The notes under the pieces: generated by a model
What the model was told of the DNA's origin: nothing
The model's input: the letters and a program-made list of their open reading frames with translations, nothing else
Databases searched by the model: none
Part shown: positions 8,889 to 16,122 of the stretch, piece after piece
How positions within the stretch are numbered: the stretch's first letter is position 1
Layout of the letters: every line of letters starts with the position of its first letter
Assembly: GCA_964500675.1 (NCBI GenBank)
Contig: CAZCNY010000001.1
Coordinates: 248,001-312,000 of the forward strand
Length of the DNA: 64,000 bases
Source of the DNA: CAMLJR01 sp964500675
GTDB lineage: Bacteria; Pseudomonadota; Gammaproteobacteria; Pseudomonadales; CAMLJR01
Direction of reading: 5' to 3'
Made by a program: the position numbers and the translations under genes

Positions 8889-9218
8889 ATGAGTATCGAT
8901 GACGACAAAGTATTCAAAGCGCTGGCGGATGCCAGCCGCCGGCAATTGCTCGACCGCTTACACGAAAGCAACGGGCTGACGCTCAATGAGCTGTGCGCCG
9001 AGCACGCGATGAGCCGGCAAGCCGTCACCAAACATCTCGGCCTATTGGAGCAGGCGAATCTGATCGTCACGATCAAACGCGGACGCGAAAAATTTCACTA
9101 TTTCAACCCCGTACCTATCAATGACATTTATAGCCGTTGGGTCGGGAAATTCGCCAAAGGCAAACTGCAAGCGTTACACAACCTTAAACAGGCACTGAAG
9201 GAGATCGAAGATGAGTAA
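8889..9218 (+). CDS. ArsR-family winged-helix repressor
   Basis: The product has 109 residues and is a small cytoplasmic DNA-binding protein. The N-terminal KVFKALADASRRQLLDRL and the helix-turn-helix LTLNELCAEHAMSRQAVTKH, followed by LGLLEQANLIVTIKRGREKF (wing), are characteristic of the ArsR group that pairs with SRPBCC proteins. No metal-binding ELCVCDL motif is seen, so it probably does not sense metals. The frame is open upstream to 8850, but that would place the start within the promoter, so the ATG at 8889 is used. It overlaps the next gene by 8 bases; the two are one operon. Confidence 0.92.
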   Translation: MSIDDDKVFKALADASRRQLLDRLHESNGLTLNELCAEHAMSRQAVTKHLGLLEQANLIVTIKRGREKFHYFNPVPINDIYSRWVGKFAKGKLQALHNLKQALKEIEDE

Positions 9219-9669
9219 TCCCGAATTTGTTTACGCAACCTTTATCAAAACCACGCCGGAAAAATTATGGAAAGCCTTAACGACGACGGAGTTCACGCGG
9301 CAATATTGGTTTTCCAGTCACGTCGAATCGGATTGGCAGGAAGGATCGCCGATCACGTTTTACCAAGCCGACGGCAAAACCGAAAACGTAAGAGGAAAAA
9401 TATTGCGCAGCAATCCGCCGCGCGAATTGTCCTACAGTTGGGCACCCGCGAGAGACAATGCCGCCGACGAACCGCCGTCGCGCGTCACGTTCAATCTCGA
9501 AAAAAATGGCGACCTGGTAAAATTGACGGTGGTGCACGATCAATTCACGCCGGACAGCGCGGAAATCGCCAGAGTCAGCAAAGGCTGGCCCGCCGTACTG
9601 TCGAGCCTCAAATCCCTGCTCGAAAGCGGACAACCGCTGGTATTCGAGGATTGGAAACCCTGCGCTTAG
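9211..9669 (+). CDS. SRPBCC/AHSA1-family protein
   Basis: A 152-residue START/Bet v1-like hydrophobic-pocket protein, with the AHSA1 opening FVYATFIKTTPEKLWKAL and the later TRQYWFSS, GSPITFYQADG, RELSYSWAP and VTFNLEKNGDLVKLTVVHD strands. It should bind a small hydrophobic ligand in the cytoplasm. It overlaps the ArsR gene by 8 bases, a pairing seen in many proteobacteria in which the repressor and the SRPBCC protein respond to the same stimulus. The ligand is unknown. The gene is followed by a long hairpin at 9689-9722. Confidence 0.9.
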   Translation: MSNPEFVYATFIKTTPEKLWKALTTTEFTRQYWFSSHVESDWQEGSPITFYQADGKTENVRGKILRSNPPRELSYSWAPARDNAADEPPSRVTFNLEKNGDLVKLTVVHDQFTPDSAEIARVSKGWPAVLSSLKSLLESGQPLVFEDWKPCA

Positions 9670-9688
9670 TTGAGATTTTTGCTTGATA

Positions 9689-9722
9689 TTGCGCGTCCGC
9701 ATTTTAAAGTGCGGATGCGCAA
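9689..9722. terminator. Inverted repeat between convergent genes, possible terminator
   Basis: TTGCGCGTCCGCA (9689-9701) pairs with TGCGGATGCGCAA (9710-9722) with one mismatch around an 8-base loop. No T-run follows on either side, so intrinsic termination is uncertain; the position between the AHSA1 gene and rraA, which converge, suits it. Confidence 0.4.
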
Positions 9723-9765
9723 GGATTGGAGCAATATTTTTATTATTCTCACGGAAAATTTTTAA

Positions 9766-10263
9766 TTAATCAGGTCCGGATTTTAAAATCACAATCCCAT
9801 CCCGATCCGACACCAGCCAATCGCCGGGTCGTATCCAGCAGCCGTGCAACAACACAGGAACATCCGACTGCCCTTCGTTGCGTTTGATCGTCGGCATCGG
9901 CATCGCCGCGAGCGCTTTGATGCCGACATTGAAGGTGATGAGTTCGTCGACATCGCGCACGCAGCCGTCGACGACGATGCCGGCCCAGCCATTTTCCACC
10001 GCTGCGCGTGCAAGATTGCCGCCGACTAATGCTTTACGCAGCGAGCCGCCGCCATCGACGACGAGTACGCGGCCATTGCCGGGGCTTTCCACGGCGGCTT
10101 TCACCAGCGTGTTGTCTTCAAAACATTTCACCGTTGCGATCGAACCCGCGAAGCGTTCGACCGCGCCGAAATTTTTATACAGCGGCGGCAGCACGCGAAA
10201 TGCGCCGCTGTCGTCGGTTTTGTATTCGTCGCAAAGATCGCAGGTACTCGGAATTTCAGGCAT
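9766..10263 (-). CDS. rraA: RraA-type regulator of ribonuclease E activity
   Basis: The 165-residue protein matches the enterobacterial RraA pattern throughout: an opening TCDLCDEYKTD, then IATVKCFEDN, GRVLVVDGGGSLRKALVGG, and GWAGIVVDGCVRDVDEL. Trimeric RraA binds RNase E and dampens its activity. Relatives of the same fold are 4-hydroxy-4-methyl-2-oxoglutarate aldolases with the GxxxD...RD metal site. The segment ENGWAGIVVDGCVRD retains the R-D pair, so aldolase activity cannot be excluded. The gene stands alone, converging with the AHSA1 gene; the next gene on its strand starts 16 bases upstream of it. Confidence 0.87.
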   Translation of the reverse strand: MPEIPSTCDLCDEYKTDDSGAFRVLPPLYKNFGAVERFAGSIATVKCFEDNTLVKAAVESPGNGRVLVVDGGGSLRKALVGGNLARAAVENGWAGIVVDGCVRDVDELITFNVGIKALAAMPMPTIKRNEGQSDVPVLLHGCWIRPGDWLVSDRDGIVILKSGPD

Positions 10264-10278
10264 GGTTATTCCACTCGA

Positions 10279-10557
10279 TTAAACAGCTTTGCTTTTGGCG
10301 CCAGGTTTTAGCTCATAACCGGGGCGCAGTCGCTGATAAAGAAACTCGGGCGCGAGGTCTGCGCCATTTGCCCACACAATAGTTCCGAGTTCTTTGTTTA
10401 ACGAAAACTTCGCAAACCTGATTGGGTCCTTCAATGGTTCAAAGATCTCGCCCCACAATTCATCCTTAAGATCCACCTCGCCTTCCACGCCGTCTTCGAA
10501 TTGCAGCCATACTCGATAGTCCTTGCGGTACTCTGCATTGCGCAACTTGGGTAACAT
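10279..10557 (-). CDS. DUF2442 domain-containing protein
   Basis: A 92-residue protein with the DUF2442 core: YRVWLQFEDGVEGEVDL, then GEIFEPLKDPIRFAKFSLNKELGTIVWANGADLAPEFLYQ. The ATG at 10557 is used because GGAG lies 9 bases before it, inside the last codons of the upstream DUF4160 gene; a start at 10578 would overlap that gene more and lacks a site. DUF2442 and DUF4160 genes are commonly adjacent, and the pair is often suspected to act as a toxin-antitoxin module. That role is inference. Confidence 0.85.
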   Translation of the reverse strand: MLPKLRNAEYRKDYRVWLQFEDGVEGEVDLKDELWGEIFEPLKDPIRFAKFSLNKELGTIVWANGADLAPEFLYQRLRPGYELKPGAKSKAV

Positions 10558-10561
10558 GGTT

Positions 10562-10822
10562 TTACTCCAAAGGATCAATTCGTTTCAAAGCCTTGCGTTC
10601 ACGCGCAAGCGCCCAGTCTTCGAGCAACTCCACTTTATGATACTCGCGCCACTCCTGCACAAGCCCAAACACGCGGGGTGGTAATCGACCTTCCACCATT
10701 TCGCCCGATGCAATTGCGATCACCGCCTCGAAATCACCATATTTCGCGTGAAAATGCGGAGGCGCATGATCGTTGTAGTACATCACAATAATGATACCTA
10801 AAAATCGGCTTATCTCAGGCAT
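10562..10822 (-). CDS. DUF4160 domain-containing protein
   Basis: An 86-residue protein showing the DUF4160 signature MPEISRFLGIIIVMYYNDH followed by APPHFHAKYG, with its conserved histidine cluster, then LPPRVFGLVQEWREYHKVELLEDW. It is the upstream partner of the DUF2442 gene, which starts 4 bases after its stop. Small size, pairing and tight coupling are compatible with a toxin-antitoxin function, but no activity can be read from the sequence. Confidence 0.87.
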   Translation of the reverse strand: MPEISRFLGIIIVMYYNDHAPPHFHAKYGDFEAVIAIASGEMVEGRLPPRVFGLVQEWREYHKVELLEDWALARERKALKRIDPLE

Positions 10823-10839
10823 TCCCTTCCCCTTTTGGA

Positions 10840-11457
10840 TTATGAGTTTTGTAGCAGTTGCTCAATTTTTTTGCTTGCGCGCAACAACGCGGGGCGGTCT
10901 TTAAGGCCATCCCAATACGCGGTGAATTCGGGCCATTTGCTCAATTTGCCAAACTGGATGCCGAACCACACGCTGCGGCCGACATAAACATCCGCCGCGG
11001 TGAAGCGATCGCCAGCGATGTAGCGGCGGCCCTTCACGGTTTGCGCCAACGTATTCATGGTGAGTTCGAACGAGCCGTAGCCGAACATGCGCTGCTGCTC
11101 CGCGCTCGGATTGAATCCCGCCGAATCGTTTGTCCACGCTTGTTCGACGCAACTCGCGCTGAAAAATAACCAGCGATAATACGCACCGCGCTCGGACGGC
11201 AGCGGGGCGAGATTCGCTTCGGGAAACGCATCGGCTAAATACGCGCAGATCGCCGCGCACTCGGTGACTACCGTATCGCCGTGTTCAATCGCGGGAACTT
11301 TTCCCATCGGATTGATGGCGAGATAGTCGGGGGATTTCATCGTCGTGCCGTACTGCAATACTTCTGTACGATACGGCGCACCGACTTCTTCGAGCATCCA
11401 GTGCACGATATTGCCGCGCGATTGCGGATTGGTGTAAAAAATTAATTCCTTTGCCAT
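10840..11457 (-). CDS. Glutathione S-transferase
   Basis: A 205-residue cytoplasmic GST. The thioredoxin-like N-terminal domain carries LIFYTNPQSRGNIVHWMLEEVGAPY and the cis-proline/glutathione-binding stretch NPMGKVPAIEHGDTVVTECAAI (residues about 50-71). The helical C-terminal domain has GRRYIAGDRFTAADVYVG with the usual N-capping box. The start is set at MAKELIFY; 16 further codons are open upstream but are not conserved-looking. It likely detoxifies electrophiles by conjugation to glutathione. It lies 48 bases downstream of the phosphotransacetylase gene on the same strand. Confidence 0.92.
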   Translation of the reverse strand: MAKELIFYTNPQSRGNIVHWMLEEVGAPYRTEVLQYGTTMKSPDYLAINPMGKVPAIEHGDTVVTECAAICAYLADAFPEANLAPLPSERGAYYRWLFFSASCVEQAWTNDSAGFNPSAEQQRMFGYGSFELTMNTLAQTVKGRRYIAGDRFTAADVYVGRSVWFGIQFGKLSKWPEFTAYWDGLKDRPALLRASKKIEQLLQNS

Positions 11458-11505
11458 GATTTCGCATTCCTGATTAATTCGTATTGTCTGATTTTGACTC
11501 GTCAA

Positions 11506-12471
11506 CTATTTCGCGGGCTGACACCAACGCGCATACATCACCGCCAGCGCGCACGAAGCCAAACGATCTTCGGCCGAATCGGCGCGGCTCGTTAAAATGA
11601 TCGGCATGCTCGCGCCGAGCACGATGCCCGAAGTTTTCGCGCCGCCCAAATATTCCAATTGTTTCGCGAGCATATTGCCCGATTCGAGATCGGGCACGAG
11701 CAGAATATCGACATCGCCCGCCACCGCGGAATGCAAACCTTTAATGCGCGCCGCTTCCGCGCTGATCGCCGTGTCGAAGGCGAGCGGACCATCGAGAATC
11801 GCGCCTTCGATCTGTTTGCGATCGGCCATTTTGCAGAGTGCGGCGGCATCGATCGTCGAAGCGATTTTTGCATTGACAGTTTCCACCGCCGAGAGAATCG
11901 CGACTTTCGGCGTGACGATACCCAATGCGTGCGCCAATTCGATCGCGTTTTTCAAAATATCGACTTTGTCTTCGAGCGTCGGTTGAATATTGATGGCAGC
12001 ATCGGTAATTAATAAGGGCTTTGCGTACGCGGGTGCATCCATGACAAACACATGGCTGAGCCGTCGCGCGCCGCGCAAACCAGTCTGACTCTGCATAACA
12101 GCGTGCATCATCACATCGGTGTGCAGACTGCCTTTCATCAACGCCTGCGCACTGCCGTTGCGGCACAACTCAACGCAGTATTGCGCCGCCGCTTCGTCGT
12201 CGGGTTTATCGATGATATCGAGATGACTGATATCGATATGATGTTTCACCGCGATGGCTTCGATCGCCGCGCGATTGCCGACACAAATCGGCGCAATCAA
12301 TTTCGCCGCAACCGCTTCGACCACACCGCCCAGCGCCACTTCGCTCGCGGGCTGACACACCGCAACCGGTAACGGCTCGCACGCCGCACAACGCTGCAAC
12401 AACGCCGGAAATACAGTGGGTGCATCGGTCGCGCCTTTTACCGGCGTATGTACTGAAACAATATCAACCAT
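11506..12471 (-). CDS. Phosphate acetyl/butyryltransferase family protein
   Basis: The 321-residue protein is the catalytic PTA_PTB domain alone: LPVAVCQPASEVALGGVVEAV, LMKGSLHTDVMMHAVM, RRLSHVFVMDAP, ILSAVETVNAKI, and DILLVPDLESGNMLAKQLEYLGGAKTSGIVLGA. It transfers acyl groups between CoA and phosphate. It lacks the long N-terminal DRTGG region of enterobacterial Pta. No acetate or butyrate kinase gene is adjacent, although the two activities usually form a pair. Members annotated as bifunctional enoyl-CoA hydratase/phosphotransacetylase are close in sequence, but no MaoC domain is present here. Confidence 0.9.
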   Translation of the reverse strand: MVDIVSVHTPVKGATDAPTVFPALLQRCAACEPLPVAVCQPASEVALGGVVEAVAAKLIAPICVGNRAAIEAIAVKHHIDISHLDIIDKPDDEAAAQYCVELCRNGSAQALMKGSLHTDVMMHAVMQSQTGLRGARRLSHVFVMDAPAYAKPLLITDAAINIQPTLEDKVDILKNAIELAHALGIVTPKVAILSAVETVNAKIASTIDAAALCKMADRKQIEGAILDGPLAFDTAISAEAARIKGLHSAVAGDVDILLVPDLESGNMLAKQLEYLGGAKTSGIVLGASMPIILTSRADSAEDRLASCALAVMYARWCQPAK

Positions 12472-12494
12472 GCTTTTACCTGCTTATTTAAACG

Positions 12495-12515
12495 GCCCCC
12501 CTCCTGCGGGAGAGT
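12495..12515. repeat. REP-like hairpin
   Basis: CCCCCCTCCTGC followed by GGGAGAG forms an imperfect hairpin of the same type as at 3179, 14132 and 22571, between the phosphotransacetylase start and the end of the upstream gene. Confidence 0.45.
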
Positions 12516-12532
12516 GGTCGGATTGAGGGCCA

Positions 12533-13432
12533 TCATAAAATCTGCGCGCCGAACTCGCGTAATTCGCGCGTGAGATAATCGTCGAGATGCTCGAAATGCT
12601 CAGCGCGCACTTCGACGAAACGCCATTGCTGCTTGCGATAAATTTCGATGCGCTGCATCGCCGCGGAAATTTCCGCTGCATCTTTTTCGTCGCCGCCGAC
12701 TTCGATATATACCTGCGCGGCCGGTAGCCAGAAATCGGCGCGCTGTTCGTGGAAATGGGCTTGCAACTGCTTTGTCGACAAAGACAGCGGCAATTGGTAA
12801 TGGCACGCATGTGCAATACCGGCGAAATACAGCCAATCGCACACGAGCCATTCGTTGCGACTGTGCAAGCGATGGCCGTCGCGCGCATCGAATTCGCTGA
12901 TTCCCGCAAATAGATCGGCCGCTTGCGCTTCAGATTCATGCGCTTCGTTCGCGCGCTGTAAATACTCGAACTGCGCGACGACGAGATCGTTTTCGAGCAA
13001 GCCCTCAGGCCATGTAATGTCACCGTTATCGCTATCGATGGCGACACCGCCGAGACGCTCGCCTTCGCGCGTCAACTCCCAACCGTTGAAAGTGCGATGC
13101 AATAAACCGATATCGCCGAGCAGACGCCGCACTTCGCGCGCGCTGATTTGATATTTGCGCGCGAGCTGTGCGCTGTTGAGCAGTCGATTGCTTTCGATGC
13201 CGCGCAGCAATTGATGTTCGAGCAACGCTTCGGGCCAGACGATGTAGCGGCCGTAGCGTTTGCTGTGCACATATTCGCCGCCTTCGAATTCGCCTTTCGC
13301 CGTCAGCACCCAACCGTCCTCGACTTTGCGAATCCAGCCGCAGTCGCGCAATGTGCCGAACAATTGTTGCAGCGGAATATCGAGCGCTTTCGCGAGCGCG
13401 GAAGTCGATAATTTTTGCCCCGAGTCACTCAT
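12533..13432 (-). CDS. Uncharacterised protein: duplicated winged-helix-like units plus a PD-(D/E)xK-like nuclease domain
   Basis: I do not recognise this 299-residue protein as a named family. Residues 8-76 and 85-151 are an internal duplication: each has an LxxxxLA helix start, a GW-LT-G segment (GWVLTAKGEFEGG and GWELTREGERLGG) and a WPE-LLE motif, W66 and W141 being 75 residues apart. The units resemble winged helices. From about residue 190 the sequence resembles small nuclease domains: SRNEW with E194, then RADFWLP with D233 and VYIEVGG with E244, in place of the usual D...ExK, and closing RIEIYRKQQWRFVEV. The lysine of ExK is a glycine (G246). DNA binding coupled to cleavage or repair is inferred, not shown. 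It lies 52 bases downstream of the dUTPase-like gene on the same strand. Confidence 0.75.
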   Translation of the reverse strand: MSDSGQKLSTSALAKALDIPLQQLFGTLRDCGWIRKVEDGWVLTAKGEFEGGEYVHSKRYGRYIVWPEALLEHQLLRGIESNRLLNSAQLARKYQISAREVRRLLGDIGLLHRTFNGWELTREGERLGGVAIDSDNGDITWPEGLLENDLVVAQFEYLQRANEAHESEAQAADLFAGISEFDARDGHRLHSRNEWLVCDWLYFAGIAHACHYQLPLSLSTKQLQAHFHEQRADFWLPAAQVYIEVGGDEKDAAEISAAMQRIEIYRKQQWRFVEVRAEHFEHLDDYLTRELREFGAQIL

Positions 13433-13484
13433 GTCAGAGCGCCGCTCATAGCCATCGATACCCGCTCAGCCAATGACTTCATGC

Positions 13485-14108
13485 TCAATCAATCACTTCG
13501 TGATAGCGGCGCTTCAACGCCGCGTAGAGATTTTCCGCATAGGTTTCGGCTTTGGCATCGAGTTCTTTCAGCAACTCCATCAAATGCTCGTTATCCTCGC
13601 GGCCGTGCCATTGCTTTTGATACGTGCCGTCTTTGTAGCCGTGATCCTGGCGAAAAAAATTCAGCACGTTTTTTCCGACGTAATGACGATAGAGTTCGTC
13701 GAAATCCAAACCGACCGCGTGCATTAAATCAGCAAACAATGCGACCGAAAACGCGCGGTGATTGAGAGCGTACGCGGCGAGCGCTTCGGTAGCCGTGTGC
13801 ACATCCTGTCCCGCGTATTTATGCTTTCCTAAAGCGATTGCGACTTCGTCGGCAATCGTATCGATCGGCTTGTCGTCAATGAACAATGCACTCAAGCCAA
13901 AATGCCAAATATCGATCGCCTCCAAACGCACCTGCTCGATCTCGGGCGTCTGTTTTTTCCACCACTTGTATCCATAGTGCTCCATCAGCTCGCCGCACTC
14001 GATCCAAATCGCGCGATACCACGCATACTTCTGTGCGATCCACTGCGGATGAACCTTGGTATTCATGCGATGCTGCAAGGTCAGCATCGTGATTAGCGCT
14101 TGTTTCAT
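13485..14108 (-). CDS. Dimeric (all-alpha) dUTPase-like nucleotide pyrophosphohydrolase
   Basis: A 207-residue all-helical protein of the dUTPase_2/MazG-like superfamily. Metal-binding acidic residues appear in IECGELMEHYGYKWWK (E-x-x-E spacing) and in RLEAIDIWHFGLSALF (E-x2-D). The central YRHYVGKNVLNFFRQDHGYKDGTY matches the substrate-binding helix of dimeric dUTPases, which convert dUTP to dUMP and pyrophosphate. Trimeric Dut is the standard bacterial enzyme and is probably encoded elsewhere. The gene starts with ATG at 14108 and precedes the nuclease-like gene; the shared strand suggests a nucleotide-quality or DNA-repair link, which is inference. Confidence 0.82.
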   Translation of the reverse strand: MKQALITMLTLQHRMNTKVHPQWIAQKYAWYRAIWIECGELMEHYGYKWWKKQTPEIEQVRLEAIDIWHFGLSALFIDDKPIDTIADEVAIALGKHKYAGQDVHTATEALAAYALNHRAFSVALFADLMHAVGLDFDELYRHYVGKNVLNFFRQDHGYKDGTYQKQWHGREDNEHLMELLKELDAKAETYAENLYAALKRRYHEVID

Positions 14109-14131
14109 AAGTTTCCCGTGAATGGTGTCGT

Positions 14132-14176
14132 GTTCCCTCTCCCGCGGGCCCTAAAGGGTCTAAAGGAGAGGGGAGT
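14132..14176. repeat. REP-like hairpin with an inserted central stem
   Basis: CCCTCTCC (14135-14142) pairs with GGAGAGGGG (14165-14173). Between them, GGGCCCTAAAGGGTCT forms a smaller internal repeat. It lies between the dUTPase-like gene and the end of edd. Confidence 0.5.
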
Positions 14177-14220
14177 AAAACAAACTATCTTCGGATGATG
14201 AGGATTAAAACAGAAACCCG

Positions 14221-16062
14221 CTAATTCTGGAAATCGGAAAAAATCGTCCCGCCCATGGCGGCATCGGAGACGTTCTGGCGGAACAGCGCGAACAGGTTGC
14301 GGCCGAGATCATTATCCCCGGTCGCTAAGCGCTGACGCGCGGGTTCGCGCTGCGACCAGATGTTCACATCGAGCATAATATCGAGCGTGCCGTTTTTCGC
14401 ATCGAGCTTGATCGGATCGCCGTCGCAGATATACGCCAGCGTGCCGTTGTCGAGCGCCTCGGGCGTTAAATGGATCGCCGCGGGCACCTTGCCCGACGCG
14501 CCCGACATGCGCCCATCGGTGACGAGTGCAACTTTATAACCTTTGTCGAGCAATACACCGAGCGCGGGTGTGAGTTTGTGCAATTCGGGCATACCGTTCG
14601 CGCGCGGACCTTGAAAGCGCAGCACGGCGATACAATCGCGATCGAGTTCGCCGGCTTGAAACGCCGCGAGAAATGCTTCCTGCGATTCGAATACGCGCGC
14701 GGGCGCTTCGACAAGCCAATGTTCTTTTTTCACGGCCGAGGTTTTGATCACGGCTTCGCCCAAATTGCCTTTCAGCATTTTGATACCGCTATCGCTCTGG
14801 AATGGATCGCTGCACGCGCGCAAGACCGAATTATCGCCGCTTTGCGTTGACGCTGCGCGCCATAGCAATCGGTCGCACGATGCGTCGCTGCCGTTTAATT
14901 CAGCGGTGGATGTGTATGCGGCAAGATTACCGCTCGCCGCCATCGTCAACACATCGGCGTGCAGCAATCCCGCGCCGAGCAATTCGCGCACGAGAAATTG
15001 CACGCCACCGGCATCATGAAATTGATTGATGTCGGCGCTGCCGTTCGGATACACGCGCGCGAGCAACGGCACCACCGATGCCAGCTCCGAAAAATCCGAC
15101 CAATTAATTTTTATGCCCGCAGCGGCGGCGATCGCCAATAAATGAATCGTTAAATTGGTCGAGCCGCCCGTGGCGAGCAACGCGACCATGCCGTTGACGA
15201 TAGCTTTTGCGTCGATGACTTTTCCAATCGGACGATAATCGCGCGCTTTAACATGCTGCACGATGGCGTGCGCGGCGGCGCGCGTATAAGCATCGCGTAA
15301 TTGCGTGTGCGGATTCACGAACGACGAACCCGGCAATTGCAATCCCATCACTTCGATCACGAGTTGATTGCTGTTCGCGGTGCCGTAAAACGTGCAGGTG
15401 CCTGGGCTGTGATACGACGCCATTTCCGCCGCGAGCAATTGTTCGCGCCCAATTTTTTTTGCCGCGTACTCCTGACGCACGCGCGCCTTCTCCGTATTCG
15501 ATAATCCCGAGGGCATCGGCCCCGCCGGCACGAACAGCATCGGCAAATGACCGAACGCAAGCGCGCCGATCAACATGCCCGGCACGATTTTGTCGCAGGT
15601 GCCGAGCAGCAACACCGCGTCGAATACATCGTGCGCCAATGACACCGCCGTTGCCATCGCGATGACATCGCGGCTGAACAAACTGAGCTCCATGCCCGCG
15701 CGCCCCTGCGTGACGCCATCGCACATCGCCGGCACGCCGCCCGCAACCTGCGCGGTTGCGCCGATTTCGGCGAGCGCGGCTTTTATTTGCGCGGGAAATT
15801 CAGCGAACGGCACGTGCGCCGACAGCATGTCGTTGTACGCGGTGACAATCGCCACATGCGGCTGCGCGCTATCGGCCACGGCATTTTTTTCCGCGGCGGG
15901 ACAACCCGCGACGACGTGCGCGAGATTGCCGCAGCCGATACCGGCGCGCGGATTTTCACGCGTGGCGCTGAACCCGATGCGATCGAGATAGCGCTGCCGG
16001 CTATCGCGGCTGCGCGCTTCGATGCGCGTCGTGACTTCGGCAATTGTTTCGTGCAGCGCCAT
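14221..16062 (-). CDS. edd: 6-phosphogluconate dehydratase
   Basis: The enzyme converts 6-phosphogluconate to 2-keto-3-deoxy-6-phosphogluconate, the first committed step of the Entner-Doudoroff pathway. It is an IlvD/Edd-family [4Fe-4S] dehydratase of 613 residues. Conserved cysteines lie in PAMCDGVTQG and LGTCDKIVPG, and VTDGRMSGASGKVPAAIH is the C-terminal signature. The ATG at 16062 (MALHET) is preferred to a GTG three codons earlier because GAGGTG sits at the right distance only from the ATG. It follows zwf by 60 bases on the same strand, so the two form an operon. The aldolase gene eda is not in view. Confidence 0.96.
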   Translation of the reverse strand: MALHETIAEVTTRIEARSRDSRQRYLDRIGFSATRENPRAGIGCGNLAHVVAGCPAAEKNAVADSAQPHVAIVTAYNDMLSAHVPFAEFPAQIKAALAEIGATAQVAGGVPAMCDGVTQGRAGMELSLFSRDVIAMATAVSLAHDVFDAVLLLGTCDKIVPGMLIGALAFGHLPMLFVPAGPMPSGLSNTEKARVRQEYAAKKIGREQLLAAEMASYHSPGTCTFYGTANSNQLVIEVMGLQLPGSSFVNPHTQLRDAYTRAAAHAIVQHVKARDYRPIGKVIDAKAIVNGMVALLATGGSTNLTIHLLAIAAAAGIKINWSDFSELASVVPLLARVYPNGSADINQFHDAGGVQFLVRELLGAGLLHADVLTMAASGNLAAYTSTAELNGSDASCDRLLWRAASTQSGDNSVLRACSDPFQSDSGIKMLKGNLGEAVIKTSAVKKEHWLVEAPARVFESQEAFLAAFQAGELDRDCIAVLRFQGPRANGMPELHKLTPALGVLLDKGYKVALVTDGRMSGASGKVPAAIHLTPEALDNGTLAYICDGDPIKLDAKNGTLDIMLDVNIWSQREPARQRLATGDNDLGRNLFALFRQNVSDAAMGGTIFSDFQN

Positions 16063-16122
16063 TTCATTCACCTCGCAGCATAATCGGTCTGTTAGAAAAG
16101 TCGTTGCACCGAGCCATCACAC

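Noticed and set aside
9277..9702. Minus-strand open frame over the AHSA1 gene
   Set aside because: It is antisense to a well-matched SRPBCC protein, has no ribosome binding site, and its residues resemble no family.
12484..13047. Serine- and arginine-rich frame inside the nuclease-like gene
   Set aside because: Composition is typical of a shadow frame; the overlapping 299-residue frame has clear duplicated motifs and a plausible start.
13415..13765. Plus-strand open frame over the dUTPase-like gene
   Set aside because: Arginine-rich shadow frame without start signal; the opposite strand has the metal-binding helices of a dUTPase.
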